NCBI RefSeq assembly: GCF_900188005.1 | Contig: NZ_FZNR01000001.1 | Coordinates: forward strand, 124,001 to 188,000 | Origin: Actinoplanes regularis | GTDB lineage: Bacteria; Actinomycetota; Actinomycetes; Mycobacteriales; Micromonosporaceae | DNA: 64,000 nt | Direction: 5' to 3' | In this document: positions 18,712-27,028 of the stretch, one piece after another | Layout of the letters: each line of letters starts with the position of its first letter | Position numbering within the stretch: the stretch's first letter is position 1 | The notes under the pieces: model-generated | Told to the model about the DNA's origin: nothing | The model's input: the letters and a program-made list of their open reading frames with translations, nothing else | Database searches by the model: none | Made by a program: the position numbers and the translations under genes

Positions 18712-19554
18712 ATGGCGAACAGACCGGCGCGGCCCGCCCACGAAGGCGTGGTCACCCGGGTGGAGCAGCTCACCCCGCACATGGTGCGGGTGGTGGTCGG
18801 TGGCGAGGCGATTGCCCGGATCGACGCGGGCCGCTTCACCGACCACTACATCAAGGTGATCTTCCCGCCGGTCGGCGTCGAGTACCCGGAGCCCTTCGAC
18901 ATGGGCACGATCCGGGAGACCATGCCGCACGAGACCTGGCCGGTGGTGCGGACCTACACGGTGCGCAAGTGGCTGCCGGAGATCTCGGAGATGTGGGTCG
19001 ACTTCGTGGTGCACGGCGACGCCGGCATCGCGGGGCCGTGGGCGGCGCGGGCCAAGCCGGGCGACACGTTCCGGTTCATGGGCCCCGGCGGGGCATACTC
19101 GCCCAGCCCGGAAGCCGACTGGCACCTGCTCGCCGGGGACGAGAGCGCGCTGCCGGCGATCGGCGCCGCCCTCGCCGGGATGCCGGAGGGTGCGCTGGTC
19201 CGGGCGTTCATCGAGGTCGAGGGGCCGGACGAGGAGCAGAAGCTGGAGACCCCTGGCGACACCGAGATCGTCTGGCTGCACCGGGGCGCCCGTCCCGTCG
19301 GCCAGGCGCTCGTCGCGGCGGTCCGGGCGGCGGAGTTCCCGTCCGGGCGGGTTCACGCGTTCGTGCACGGCGAGGCCGGGTCCGTCAAGGATCTGCGCGG
19401 ACATCTGCGGCTCGATCGTGGGCTGACCATGGATCAGCTGTCGATCTCCGGGTATTGGCGCTGCGGCCTGAACGAGGACGGCTGGCAGTCCAGCAAGCGC
19501 GAGTGGAACGAGCAGGTCGAGCGGGAGCAGCAGAGCGCGGCCTCCCCTGCCTGA
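18712..19554 (+). CDS. Siderophore-interacting FAD protein (ferric-siderophore reductase)
   Basis: 280 residues. FAD-binding signature WPVVRTYTVRKWLPE, then the SIP-specific GPGGAYSPSPEADWHLLAGD and ESALPAIGAALAGMP, and the C-terminal RGHLRLDRGL...SISGYWRCGLNEDGW that is diagnostic of the SIP/ViuB family. These cytoplasmic enzymes use NAD(P)H and FAD to reduce iron in imported ferric siderophores and release Fe2+. The ATG at 18712 follows GAGG and an iron box, so expression should rise under iron limitation. No siderophore ABC importer lies beside it. Confidence 0.92.
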   Translation: MANRPARPAHEGVVTRVEQLTPHMVRVVVGGEAIARIDAGRFTDHYIKVIFPPVGVEYPEPFDMGTIRETMPHETWPVVRTYTVRKWLPEISEMWVDFVVHGDAGIAGPWAARAKPGDTFRFMGPGGAYSPSPEADWHLLAGDESALPAIGAALAGMPEGALVRAFIEVEGPDEEQKLETPGDTEIVWLHRGARPVGQALVAAVRAAEFPSGRVHAFVHGEAGSVKDLRGHLRLDRGLTMDQLSISGYWRCGLNEDGWQSSKREWNEQVEREQQSAASPA

Positions 19555-19721
19555 GGCCGCCCCGTCGATCACCCCGGTGGATCTACTGACTTCGTAACTG
19601 ATGTAACGACCGAGGCCGAGATCGGGCATATCCCGATTTCGGCTTCTTCGCAGGTTACGGGCGTGCGGCCACGGCGCACCCTCGGTTCGCGGATGTGCGG
19701 TGGCCGGACGATGATGGTGCC

Positions 19722-20909
19722 GTGGCAGTACTGGAAGAACAATTGACCCGCCCGCGTCGTGGGCGGGTCTTCACGCTCGTCGCCCTGCTGCTGGCCGCGG
19801 TCAACCTCCGGCTCGCGGTGACCAGCGTCGGGCCGGTGCTCACCGAGATCCGCAGCGGTCTTCACATGAGCGCGACCGTCGCCGGCCTGCTCACCTCCGT
19901 ACCGGTGGTGTGTTTCGCCTCGATCGGCTTGCTGGCGCCGCGCCTCGCCCGGCGCCTCGGTGCCGGGCGCGTGATCGCCGTCGGTCTGACGCTGCTCACC
20001 GCCGGGCTGGCGGTCCGGCCCTACGCACCCGGTCCGGTGCTGTTCCTGCTGCTCAGTGGGGTCGCGCTCGGCGGCATCGCACTGGTCAACGTGCTGCTCC
20101 CGTCGATCGTCAAAGATCACTTCCCGGACCAGGTCGGCACGGTCACCGGGCTCTACACGGTCGCACTGAACCTGGGCGCCACCACGGCGGCCGCGGCGAC
20201 CGTGCCACTGACCGACGGGTTCGGGGACTGGCGGCTGGGCCTGGCCTGCTGGGCGCTCGCGGCGCTGGTCGCGCTGCCGCCGTGGCTGTTGCTGGCCCGC
20301 GAGCGGACCGAGACGAATCAGCCGGAGACGAGTGCGCCGCCGGTCCGGGTCATCCGGCAGCCGATCGCCTGGGCGCTCGCCGTCTACTTCGGGATGCAGT
20401 CGACCTCGGCGTACGTGATCATCGGCTGGTTGCCGCAGATCTACCGGGACGCGGGGCTCTCGGCGGGGCTCGCGGGGGTGCTCTTCGCGACGACGTCGCT
20501 GCTCGGCGTACCGCTGGGGATGGGGCTCTCGGCGCTTGCCGGGCGGGTGCGCTCGCAGAGCGGCATCGCGGTCACTCTCGGCATTTTCGGAATTGCCGGT
20601 TATTTCGGTTTATGGGTTGATCCGGCCGCCGCGCCGTGGTTGTGGGCCGTCCTGCTGGGCATCGTGAACACCGCCTTCCCACTGGTTCTCACGATGATCG
20701 CGCTCCGCGGCCGGAATCCCGCGACGGTAGTCAGACTGTCCGCCTTCGCCCAGGGCGTCGGTTACCTGATCGCCATCCCGGGGCCGATTCTGATCGGCCT
20801 CCTGCACGACGTCACCGACGGCTGGAAAGCACCGCTGGCGGTCATGATCGGCCTGATGGTCCCGCAGATCATCGCCGGCTTCTTCGCCGGCCGCGACCGC
20901 CAGATCTAA
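19722..20909 (+). CDS. MFS transporter, CynX/NimT family
   Basis: About 395 residues from a GTG (VAVLEEQLTRPRRG). Twelve predicted helices; LLAAVNLRLAVTSVGPVLTEI and LLAPRLARRLGAGRVI are typical of the CynX/NimT (cyanate/2-nitroimidazole) branch of the major facilitator family. The substrate is not deducible. No Shine-Dalgarno is obvious before the GTG; the ATG-less upstream suggests a leaderless message or weak initiation. Its last 48 bases are repeated downstream in degenerate form (see repeat entry). Confidence 0.82.
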   Translation: MAVLEEQLTRPRRGRVFTLVALLLAAVNLRLAVTSVGPVLTEIRSGLHMSATVAGLLTSVPVVCFASIGLLAPRLARRLGAGRVIAVGLTLLTAGLAVRPYAPGPVLFLLLSGVALGGIALVNVLLPSIVKDHFPDQVGTVTGLYTVALNLGATTAAAATVPLTDGFGDWRLGLACWALAALVALPPWLLLARERTETNQPETSAPPVRVIRQPIAWALAVYFGMQSTSAYVIIGWLPQIYRDAGLSAGLAGVLFATTSLLGVPLGMGLSALAGRVRSQSGIAVTLGIFGIAGYFGLWVDPAAAPWLWAVLLGIVNTAFPLVLTMIALRGRNPATVVRLSAFAQGVGYLIAIPGPILIGLLHDVTDGWKAPLAVMIGLMVPQIIAGFFAGRDRQI

Positions 20910-21113
20910 ACCACCCACACACTCGAGCTGGCCCGACCACCCGCAGACCATCACCGGCTCCTTCACCGGACACGACCGCCAGATCTAAAACCCCAACAAC
21001 CACCCACACCCGAACCAGCCCGACCGCCCCGCAGACCATCACCGGCTCCTTCACCGACCGCGACCGCCAGATCTGAACACCCCATCCACGCCGACCGTGA
21101 CCGCCAGAGCTAA
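20862..21113 (+). repeat. Reiterated 3' end of MFS gene
   Basis: The last 48 bases of the MFS gene (20862-20909) recur at 20941-20988 and 21029-21076, and a partial fourth copy lies at 21096-21113. In the gene frame the copies would read PQIIAGFFAGRDRQI, PQTITGSFTGHDRQI and PQTITGSFTDRDRQI, each with a stop codon. Spacing is 79 and 88 bases. The remaining bases of this 456-bp gap up to 21365 show no gene. Confidence 0.9.
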
Positions 21114-21365
21114 GCAGCCACCCATGACGACGATCTGCGCACCTGATCCGGCCTGCTACAGGCCGATCCCGAGCGCCTGATCCGGCCTGCTCCCGACAGG
21201 CGAGCACGCCGAGGGAATTGCGCGGTAGCAGCCAACGCCGCTTCCGTTTCGATCTTGGCAACTTGTGGTTGATATGTGGGCGTAGCTTGCCTAGATCTGC
21301 GCCGCGACAACCGCACACTCCGGCAGATCTCGGCAAGCCGCAGTGTGGTCCCAGCGTTGGACGCG

Positions 21366-22208
21366 CTACGCGACCGGAAGCGGTTCGGTGGCGCGCAGCC
21401 GCTGCAGAACCGGGGCGAAATCCTCCATGAACATGCCATTCACCGCGAAATAAGAGAAGCCGCCCTCAGCCCGGCGCCGGAGCAACTCCTCGGCTGCCCG
21501 ATCAGCGTCGCCGATCAGGAAAGCGGCAGCGCCCGACGCGGCCATCTCTCGCGGATCGCCGCCGACCTGACGGGACAGCCACTCCGGCAGGGCGAAGATG
21601 CTCGGGGCGAAAGCGGTCACCCCGGAGAGCAGCTCAACCTGATCCGCGCGGTTCGACATGGCCCGGAACTCCTCCGCCGCACGGAACAATCCGGACGATG
21701 TGGTGGCCGGTGGCAGCCCGAACGTCACCACGTCCGCCTGTTCCGCGGCGAGCCGCATCATGCCCGCCTTGGACGCGGCAACCAGAACCTCAGGCGGCAC
21801 GGGAAGGTCCCGCGCGGCGGCGATGGTCTCCGCGGTCCGCCGCAGGCGCTCGCCCGGCGTACCCCAGAGCCCACCGAGCGCGGCAGTGTCCGCATGCCCG
21901 TTCGGACGGCCGCCCCCGACCCCGAGCTCGAACCGGCCGTCGCTGATCGTTTGCAGACTCCGGGTCTCCCACGCAACATGCGCGGGAGTGCGGTTGGGGG
22001 CATTCAGGACGTAGGTTCCGACCCGGAGGGTGCTGGTTACCGCGGCGGCCGCGGCCAGCGCCGCGAACGGCGACAGGGTGAACAGCGTGTCCGGGATAAG
22101 AAGGATGTCGTACCCCAGCTCTTCGGCACGCCGCGCGGTCGCCGCCCATTCCGCGCCGGTACGGCCCTGCCCGGCGATGACCCCGAATCGAAACGCACGC
22201 TCAGTCAT
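21366..22208 (-). CDS. LLM-class F420-dependent oxidoreductase
   Basis: 280 residues of a luciferase-like TIM barrel: FRFGVIAGQGRTGAEWAATA, ARRAEELGYDILLIPDTL, TLRVGTYVLNAPNRTPAHVA and LQTISDGRFELGVGGGRPN, the last being the typical cofactor/phosphate loop of F420-dependent members. Such enzymes reduce or oxidise diverse substrates with F420 in the cytoplasm. No F420 biosynthesis or pathway gene lies beside it, so the substrate is open. ATG 22208 is the first in frame. Confidence 0.82.
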   Translation of the reverse strand: MTERAFRFGVIAGQGRTGAEWAATARRAEELGYDILLIPDTLFTLSPFAALAAAAAVTSTLRVGTYVLNAPNRTPAHVAWETRSLQTISDGRFELGVGGGRPNGHADTAALGGLWGTPGERLRRTAETIAAARDLPVPPEVLVAASKAGMMRLAAEQADVVTFGLPPATTSSGLFRAAEEFRAMSNRADQVELLSGVTAFAPSIFALPEWLSRQVGGDPREMAASGAAAFLIGDADRAAEELLRRRAEGGFSYFAVNGMFMEDFAPVLQRLRATEPLPVA

Positions 22209-22809
22209 TCACCCACTCTCGCGAACGCGACGCCGAGCCGCGTCCCCTCCAGGATGACTTCCCGAGTACGCCCACCGGCGTACCGAACACCCCCGGCCTG
22301 CGCCCCCAGTCTCACCCGCCACCGAACACGCCCGCAGCCGCCAGCCCACCCACCCCGCCACCAAACCGCCGAACGCCCACTCCCCTGGTCACCGAACCGC
22401 ACGCCGCGCAGCGGCTTCTCGATCCGCACGCCGAGCCGCCCACTGAGCTGCGTGCTCACCCGCATACAAAGAACTCGTCGGGGAGAAGTCCGCGCATCGC
22501 CTAACCGCACACCCGGGCACTGCCCAACACAGCGCGGCCCAACGCGACGCAGCCCGACGCGACGCAGTGTGGCGGGGCCCGGGGCGAGGCGGCGCGGGGC
22601 GGCGCGAGGCGGCGCGAGGCGGCGCGAGGCGGCGCGGCGCGAGGCAGCGCGAGGCGGCGCGGGGCGGCGCGAGGCGGCGCGGCGCGAGGCAGCGCGAGGC
22701 GAGGCGGCGCGAGGCGAGGCGGCGCGAGGCGAGGCGGCGCGAGGCGAGGCGGCGCGAGGCGAGGCGGCGCGAGGCGAGGCGGCGCGAGGCGAGGCGGGTT
22801 GTTGGGGGG
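22209..22809. other. Intergenic region with no gene, repeat-rich
   Basis: 601 bp between two minus-strand genes. 22209-22560 is proline-codon-like CCG/CCA-rich sequence without a supported ORF; the rest is the minisatellite. A long minus-strand frame (22205-23824) runs through it only because the repeat lacks stop codons in that phase. Confidence 0.6.
22565..22797. repeat. GC-rich minisatellite, 10-bp and 15-bp units
   Basis: The array begins with GGCGCGAGGC-type 10-bp units and irregular variants (22565-22690), then becomes a regular 15-bp unit GAGGCGAGGCGGCGC repeated about seven times up to 22797. Nearly all bases are G, C or the A of GAG. It ends 12 bases before the stop codon of the membrane glycosyltransferase gene. 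Confidence 0.93.
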
Positions 22810-24309
22810 TCAGCCGTAGTGCTGAAGGCTGGGCCAGAGCGCCCGCCACGGCACAGCCGGCCGGCAGATGTAGACGTGTGCCTCCTCGGTCTCCTCGTTC
22901 TCGACGCCGGCGGAGTTCCGCAGGGCGCCGTGCTCGGTGCATGCGCCGAGCAGTTGGCCGGCTCTCGCGGGATCGGCCTGCAGGAGCGCGACGACCACGG
23001 TCTTGTCGTCCGGTGGCGGGCCGAGGTGGTGCAGTTCGTTGTGTCCGCTGTAGACCGTGGGCAGGCCGAGCGGGCGACCATACCGATCGAGGGCGCCGGC
23101 CTCGCCGTAGTTGCCGGCGAAGAGCACCGCACGGGCCTGGTCCGCGGCGGGCAGGGTCCGGTAGGCGTCGGCGACCTGGGCGACGTACTCCGGCCAGCCG
23201 ATCTGGTCGGCGATCGTCTGGTTCATCGCGGCCGGGATCGAGCCGGCCAGTCTGTCCTCCGGGATCACCGGCAGCGACGTGGCGATGCCCATCGCGCTGA
23301 AGACCACCACACCGGCGACCAGCCAGCGCAGCCGCGCCGGACGTCCGTCCAGCCAGCGCGCGGTGGGCACGGCACCGATTGCGAACAGGGCCGTGAGCAG
23401 GCCCAACGGATAGTAGGGCTGCCCGGCGACCACCAACAACAGGATCAACATCAAGAGGTACGCGACGGCGAGCGCTCGGATCGGACGCCAGCGTGGATCG
23501 CGCAGCAGGGTGACGATGCCGGCGATCCAGACCGGGGGCAGTCCGAGCAGCAGGAACTGGAACGGCAGGAGGAGCACCCGGGACTCGTCGCCCTTGTCCT
23601 CGGCCAGCGCCCGAGCCATCTCCAGCTGCGGGAAGCCGTCGGCCACCTGGTAGATCAGGTTCGGCAGGCCGGCGAGCAGCGCGACAGCGGCTCCGGCCCA
23701 CAGCCACGGGGACCGCAACGCCCGGCGTGGCCCGAGGACGAGCAGCGCGGCGGCCAGGCACAGCAACAGCAGCACGACCAGATGCTTGTTGTAGAGGCCC
23801 AGCCCGGCGACCAGACCCGCCCACAGCCAGGCGCGGGGCCGGTCGTGGAGCAGCGCGCGGATCACGAACAGGATCACGCCGAGCCAGACCAGCAGGTCAG
23901 GCGCGGCGGTCGAACCGATGTGGGCGGAACTGAGCGGGAAGGTGCCGAAGACGACGGACGCCGCGAGCGACTGAGCGCCCGCGCCGCCGCCAACCTCACG
24001 GGCGATCACGGCGGGCAGCAGCGCGGCCAGGCCGAGCATCAGGGCGTAGGGAACACGGATCGCCCAGACCGAGTCACCGAAGATCTCGATCGCCAGGCGG
24101 TCGAGCAGCGGGGTGAACGGAGGCTGGTCGACATAGCCCCAGGCCGGGTGGTTGCCGAGCACCCGGAAGTAAAGCTCGTCGCGGTGGTAGTCATATCGGC
24201 TGGCGGTAGCCAACAGAAGCAGGGTCACGGCGGACGCGATGAGGCCGACCGGCAGCCAGGCCATCGGCTCGCGGCCGACCTCCGCCCGCGGCGTCAGCGT
24301 TTCGGTCAC
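22810..24309 (-). CDS. Membrane glycosyltransferase, PMT/ArnT (GT39/GT83-like) family
   Basis: 499 residues. ASRYDYHRDELYFRVLGNHP carries the acidic D-E motif in the first outside loop, and WGYVDQPPFTPLLDRLAIEI follows, the classic PMT_2 pattern. About eleven transmembrane helices are followed by a soluble C-terminal domain (FAGNYGEAGALDRYG, HNELHHLGPP, VYICRPAVPW). These enzymes move a sugar from polyprenyl phosphate to protein or lipid outside the membrane. It stands alone, with a minisatellite directly after its stop. Acceptor unknown. Confidence 0.85.
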   Translation of the reverse strand: MTETLTPRAEVGREPMAWLPVGLIASAVTLLLLATASRYDYHRDELYFRVLGNHPAWGYVDQPPFTPLLDRLAIEIFGDSVWAIRVPYALMLGLAALLPAVIAREVGGGAGAQSLAASVVFGTFPLSSAHIGSTAAPDLLVWLGVILFVIRALLHDRPRAWLWAGLVAGLGLYNKHLVVLLLLCLAAALLVLGPRRALRSPWLWAGAAVALLAGLPNLIYQVADGFPQLEMARALAEDKGDESRVLLLPFQFLLLGLPPVWIAGIVTLLRDPRWRPIRALAVAYLLMLILLLVVAGQPYYPLGLLTALFAIGAVPTARWLDGRPARLRWLVAGVVVFSAMGIATSLPVIPEDRLAGSIPAAMNQTIADQIGWPEYVAQVADAYRTLPAADQARAVLFAGNYGEAGALDRYGRPLGLPTVYSGHNELHHLGPPPDDKTVVVALLQADPARAGQLLGACTEHGALRNSAGVENEETEEAHVYICRPAVPWRALWPSLQHYG

Positions 24310-24418
24310 GCAGCAAAAATATGCGGCGCCGACCGGGCTTCACACCCTTCTTCAGTACGGTTTTCCTACGCCGGCACCCCTACACGGCCCGGGCGGTACG
24401 GGGTCTGCGCTGAACCGC

Positions 24419-25648
24419 TCAGACGAACAGCCCGGCGAGGGCGTCGCCGAACCGGTCACGCCAGCACAGCCGGTCGTGCCCGCCGGCGAACTCGGCGTAG
24501 GTCAGCCGATATCCCCGCGCCGTCAGCACGTCACGCAGGTGCCGGTTGGGCCGCAGGTTGACCCACTCGTCCAGCCCGACCTCGACATGCCAGCGCACCG
24601 CCCGCCGCTCGGTGACCGCGACCTGTCGCGCGAACCATTCGGCGTCCACATCGTCCGGCGAGTTGCTCTGCCACCAGAACGCCCCGGACTGGCTCAGCAC
24701 GTTGCCGAACCGGTCCGGCCGGGTCAGCCCGGCGAACGCCGCGGTCAGCCCGCCCAGGCTCTGCCCGGCGACCACTGTCGACGCCGGGTCTGCCGTGACG
24801 GACAGACCGCTCCGCGGGATCAGTTCGTCGGCGAGGAAGGAGATGAAGTCAGGGCGGCAGGCGTACTCGGTGAACCGGGTGGGCCGGTCCACACTGTGCG
24901 GCAGCAACGCGACCAGCGGCGGGATCCGGCCGGCCGCGATCAGGTTGTCCAGGATCGGGGCGACCGGCAGCAGCGGCCCCCAGACGTCCCCGTCGAGCAG
25001 CACCAGCAACGGGTATGGCCCGGCCGCCGGCCGGTATCCCGGCGGCGTGTACCGCCAGACCCGCCGGGGCAGTTCGACGACGTCGACGGTTCCGGCCGGC
25101 GTCCCGTGGCGCGGCTGCCACCAGCGCGGACCGGCGGCGGCACCGGGCGCGGCGGCCACCGACCGGTGTGGCGGGCGGCTCTGCGGCAGCGTCTCCGGGT
25201 TGAGCGGGTCGGCCGTCAGATTCGTGGCCACCCGCCGCCAGTGCGCGGCGTCCCGTTCCGCGGGTGGAGCCGGCTCCTCGTCCGGGGCGAGCTGATAGCT
25301 GCCCTGCCAGTCGTTCCGGACCCGGTAGGTCAGGTGCCACAGGTCGGTGCCGGGCAGCCGGCTCATCCGGGAGAGGTCCAGGCGGTTCCGGTCGGCCAGC
25401 TTGTTGACCAGCACCAGCACGTCGTTCGTCGGTCCCCGGTCGCGCCACAGGAAGGTGAGCAGGGTGCCGTCGCCGTCCTTCTCGACCAGCGGAGCGCCCT
25501 CGCGGGTCACGTCCGCCCAGAACTCCTCGACGTCTTCCGGGCGCAGCGCCGCGATCCGCGGGCTCGCCGCGATCGGGGCGGGCCACGGACGCGGAGTGCG
25601 AGGCGGAACAGAGGTGGGAGGCACCCTCGCCGGCCGGGACGAAGACAT
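24419..25648 (-). CDS. Enterochelin esterase-like hydrolase (Fes family)
   Basis: 409 residues from ATG 25648, chosen because GGAGG lies five bases upstream; an ATG 15 bases earlier overlaps that site. N-terminal Fes-type domain (EEFWADVTREGAPLVE, VTFLWRD-like, WQGSYQLAPDE), then an alpha/beta hydrolase: VAGQSLGGLTAAFAGL holds the nucleophile serine and FAGGHDRLCWRD the histidine. Fes-type enzymes cleave ester bonds of trilactone siderophores in the cytoplasm to free iron. A nearly perfect iron box lies just upstream. No siderophore synthetase is in the window, so it may act on an imported siderophore. Confidence 0.87.
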   Translation of the reverse strand: MSSSRPARVPPTSVPPRTPRPWPAPIAASPRIAALRPEDVEEFWADVTREGAPLVEKDGDGTLLTFLWRDRGPTNDVLVLVNKLADRNRLDLSRMSRLPGTDLWHLTYRVRNDWQGSYQLAPDEEPAPPAERDAAHWRRVATNLTADPLNPETLPQSRPPHRSVAAAPGAAAGPRWWQPRHGTPAGTVDVVELPRRVWRYTPPGYRPAAGPYPLLVLLDGDVWGPLLPVAPILDNLIAAGRIPPLVALLPHSVDRPTRFTEYACRPDFISFLADELIPRSGLSVTADPASTVVAGQSLGGLTAAFAGLTRPDRFGNVLSQSGAFWWQSNSPDDVDAEWFARQVAVTERRAVRWHVEVGLDEWVNLRPNRHLRDVLTARGYRLTYAEFAGGHDRLCWRDRFGDALAGLFV

Positions 25649-25678
25649 ACGAACCTCCATCACGGGGCCGCGCGAATA

Positions 25679-25697
25679 TAGTTAGGCTACCCTAACT
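25679..25697 (-). promoter_or_regulatory. Iron box upstream of Fes-like gene
   Basis: AGTTAGG-CTAC-CCTAACT (25680-25697) is a perfect 7-bp dyad and matches 13 of 14 bases of the TTAGGCTAACCTAA part of the actinobacterial iron box. It lies about 30-50 bases before the esterase start and just beyond the stop of the PPTase gene, so it gives the esterase its own iron-controlled promoter. Confidence 0.85.
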
Positions 25698-25712
25698 AGC
25701 ACGCTCCGTGAG

Positions 25713-26345
25713 TCACAGGCAGACAGCGGTGACGATCAGCCCCCGATCGACCAGGTAGCGACCGTGGATCGCGGGAATCGGCGAGTCGATCAGGATCTCG
25801 CCGGTGAATGTCCCGGCGTCCGGGTCGATGTGCAGCGAGGCGTCCTCGAAACCGAGCCAGCGGCCGGTCACCGGGTACCACGCCTTGTAGATCGACTCTT
25901 TGGCACTGAACAGCAACCGGTCCCAGCAGACCTCCGGACGCGTCGACGCGAGCCGGGCCAGCAGGTCCCGGTCGGCGGGGGTGGTCACGGCGCCGAGCAC
26001 CCGGGGCGGCAGCGGCCCGTGCGGCTCGGCGTCGATGCCGACGCTCGTGATCTCGCTGGTGCGCGCGACCGCGGCGGCCCGGAACCCGGTGCAGTGGGTG
26101 ATGCTGCCGGCCACACCGTCCGGCCACACCGGCTCGCGGCGGGGCCCGCGCGGGATGGCCGTCGGGGCGTGACCCAGCGCCCGCAGCGCCTCGCGGGCGC
26201 AGCGCCGCGCGGTCAGCACCTCCCGGCGGCGGTTCGGCACGACCGACTCGACCAGCGACTCCTCGCCGGGATAGCACGCCTCGTCCGGATCATCGGCGTA
26301 GGCCACGGACGATCGCACCGGCGGTGGCAACAACCGATTCAGCAC
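25713..26345 (-). CDS. 4'-phosphopantetheinyl transferase, EntD/Sfp type
   Basis: 210 residues. SVGIDAEPHGPLP carries the Mg-binding Asp105 and Glu107, and FSAKESIYKAWYPVTGRWL the third acid Glu150 with Lys154. The N-terminal YADDPDEACYPGEESLV and WPDGVAGSITHCTGF match the EntD branch. It loads phosphopantetheine from CoA onto carrier domains of NRPS, PKS or fatty-acid synthases. Its position behind the iron-regulated esterase gene suggests siderophore assembly, but no carrier-protein gene is in the window, so it could serve other clusters. Confidence 0.88.
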   Translation of the reverse strand: MLNRLLPPPVRSSVAYADDPDEACYPGEESLVESVVPNRRREVLTARRCAREALRALGHAPTAIPRGPRREPVWPDGVAGSITHCTGFRAAAVARTSEITSVGIDAEPHGPLPPRVLGAVTTPADRDLLARLASTRPEVCWDRLLFSAKESIYKAWYPVTGRWLGFEDASLHIDPDAGTFTGEILIDSPIPAIHGRYLVDRGLIVTAVCL

Positions 26346-26568
26346 GTACGGGAGTGTCCCACCTCCTTTTCCGGGCGGCGCATGAGGCCGGCGATCGGCG
26401 GTGGCCTACTGACGACTTCGTCAATTGCAAAAGTCTTCAAGTCGATTCATCGACCGCTTCAGCATCGCAAGCGTGAATCGATCGGGACCGGACAGCGCGT
26501 GCGACACCCCGCCGTACACCGAAACCATCCTCGACGCATCACGACCTACGAGCCCTGAGGAGTGGGAG

Positions 26569-26940
26569 ATGCCGGAAATGGATGTTGCGCTCAAGGAGAC
26601 GATGCAGATCGACGGTGCCGTCGGCGCCGCGCTTGTCGATCACACCAGCGGGATGGCGCTGGGCACCGTCGGTGGCGGCAAGGATCTCGACCTGACGGTC
26701 GCCGCGGCCGGCAACACGGATGTGGTGCGGGCGAAGCTGCGCGCCATGGAGATGCTCAACCTCACGGAGAAGGTGGAGGACATCCTGATCACCCTGGACA
26801 CCCAATATCACCTGATCCGTCCCCTGGGTGCCCGGTCCGGCCGGGGGCTGTTCCTCTACCTGGTCCTCAACAAGGACCGGGCGAACCTGGCCATGGCCCG
26901 CCACCAGCTGCGCGCGATCGAGCGGACGATCGACATTTGA
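26569..26940 (+). CDS. Roadblock/LC7 (MglB-like) domain protein
   Basis: 123 residues, a single roadblock fold: MDVALKETMQIDGAVGAALV, then GMALGTVGGGKDLDLTVAAA and VEDILITLDTQYHLIRPL. GAGGAG lies close before ATG 26569. Roadblock proteins regulate small Ras-like GTPases; actinomycetes usually carry them in conservon operons with a sensor kinase and GTPase, but here it stands alone. It may act with partners encoded elsewhere. The final segment RHQLRAIERTID is helical, as in dimerising roadblock proteins. Confidence 0.75.
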   Translation: MPEMDVALKETMQIDGAVGAALVDHTSGMALGTVGGGKDLDLTVAAAGNTDVVRAKLRAMEMLNLTEKVEDILITLDTQYHLIRPLGARSGRGLFLYLVLNKDRANLAMARHQLRAIERTIDI

Positions 26941-27028
26941 TCAAGAGCGCCATGCCCGGGAGCCCGGCCGGCTTCCTCCGGTCGCGTCAGCGGTCTCGCT
27001 ACGACCGGAGGAAGCCGGCTCGAGCCGC

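Noticed and set aside
22565..22797. CRISPR-like array
   Set aside because: Units are contiguous without unique spacers; no cas genes nearby.
22205..23824. 539-codon minus-strand frame across the minisatellite
   Set aside because: Stays open only because the repeat lacks stops; it overlaps the supported glycosyltransferase gene in another phase.
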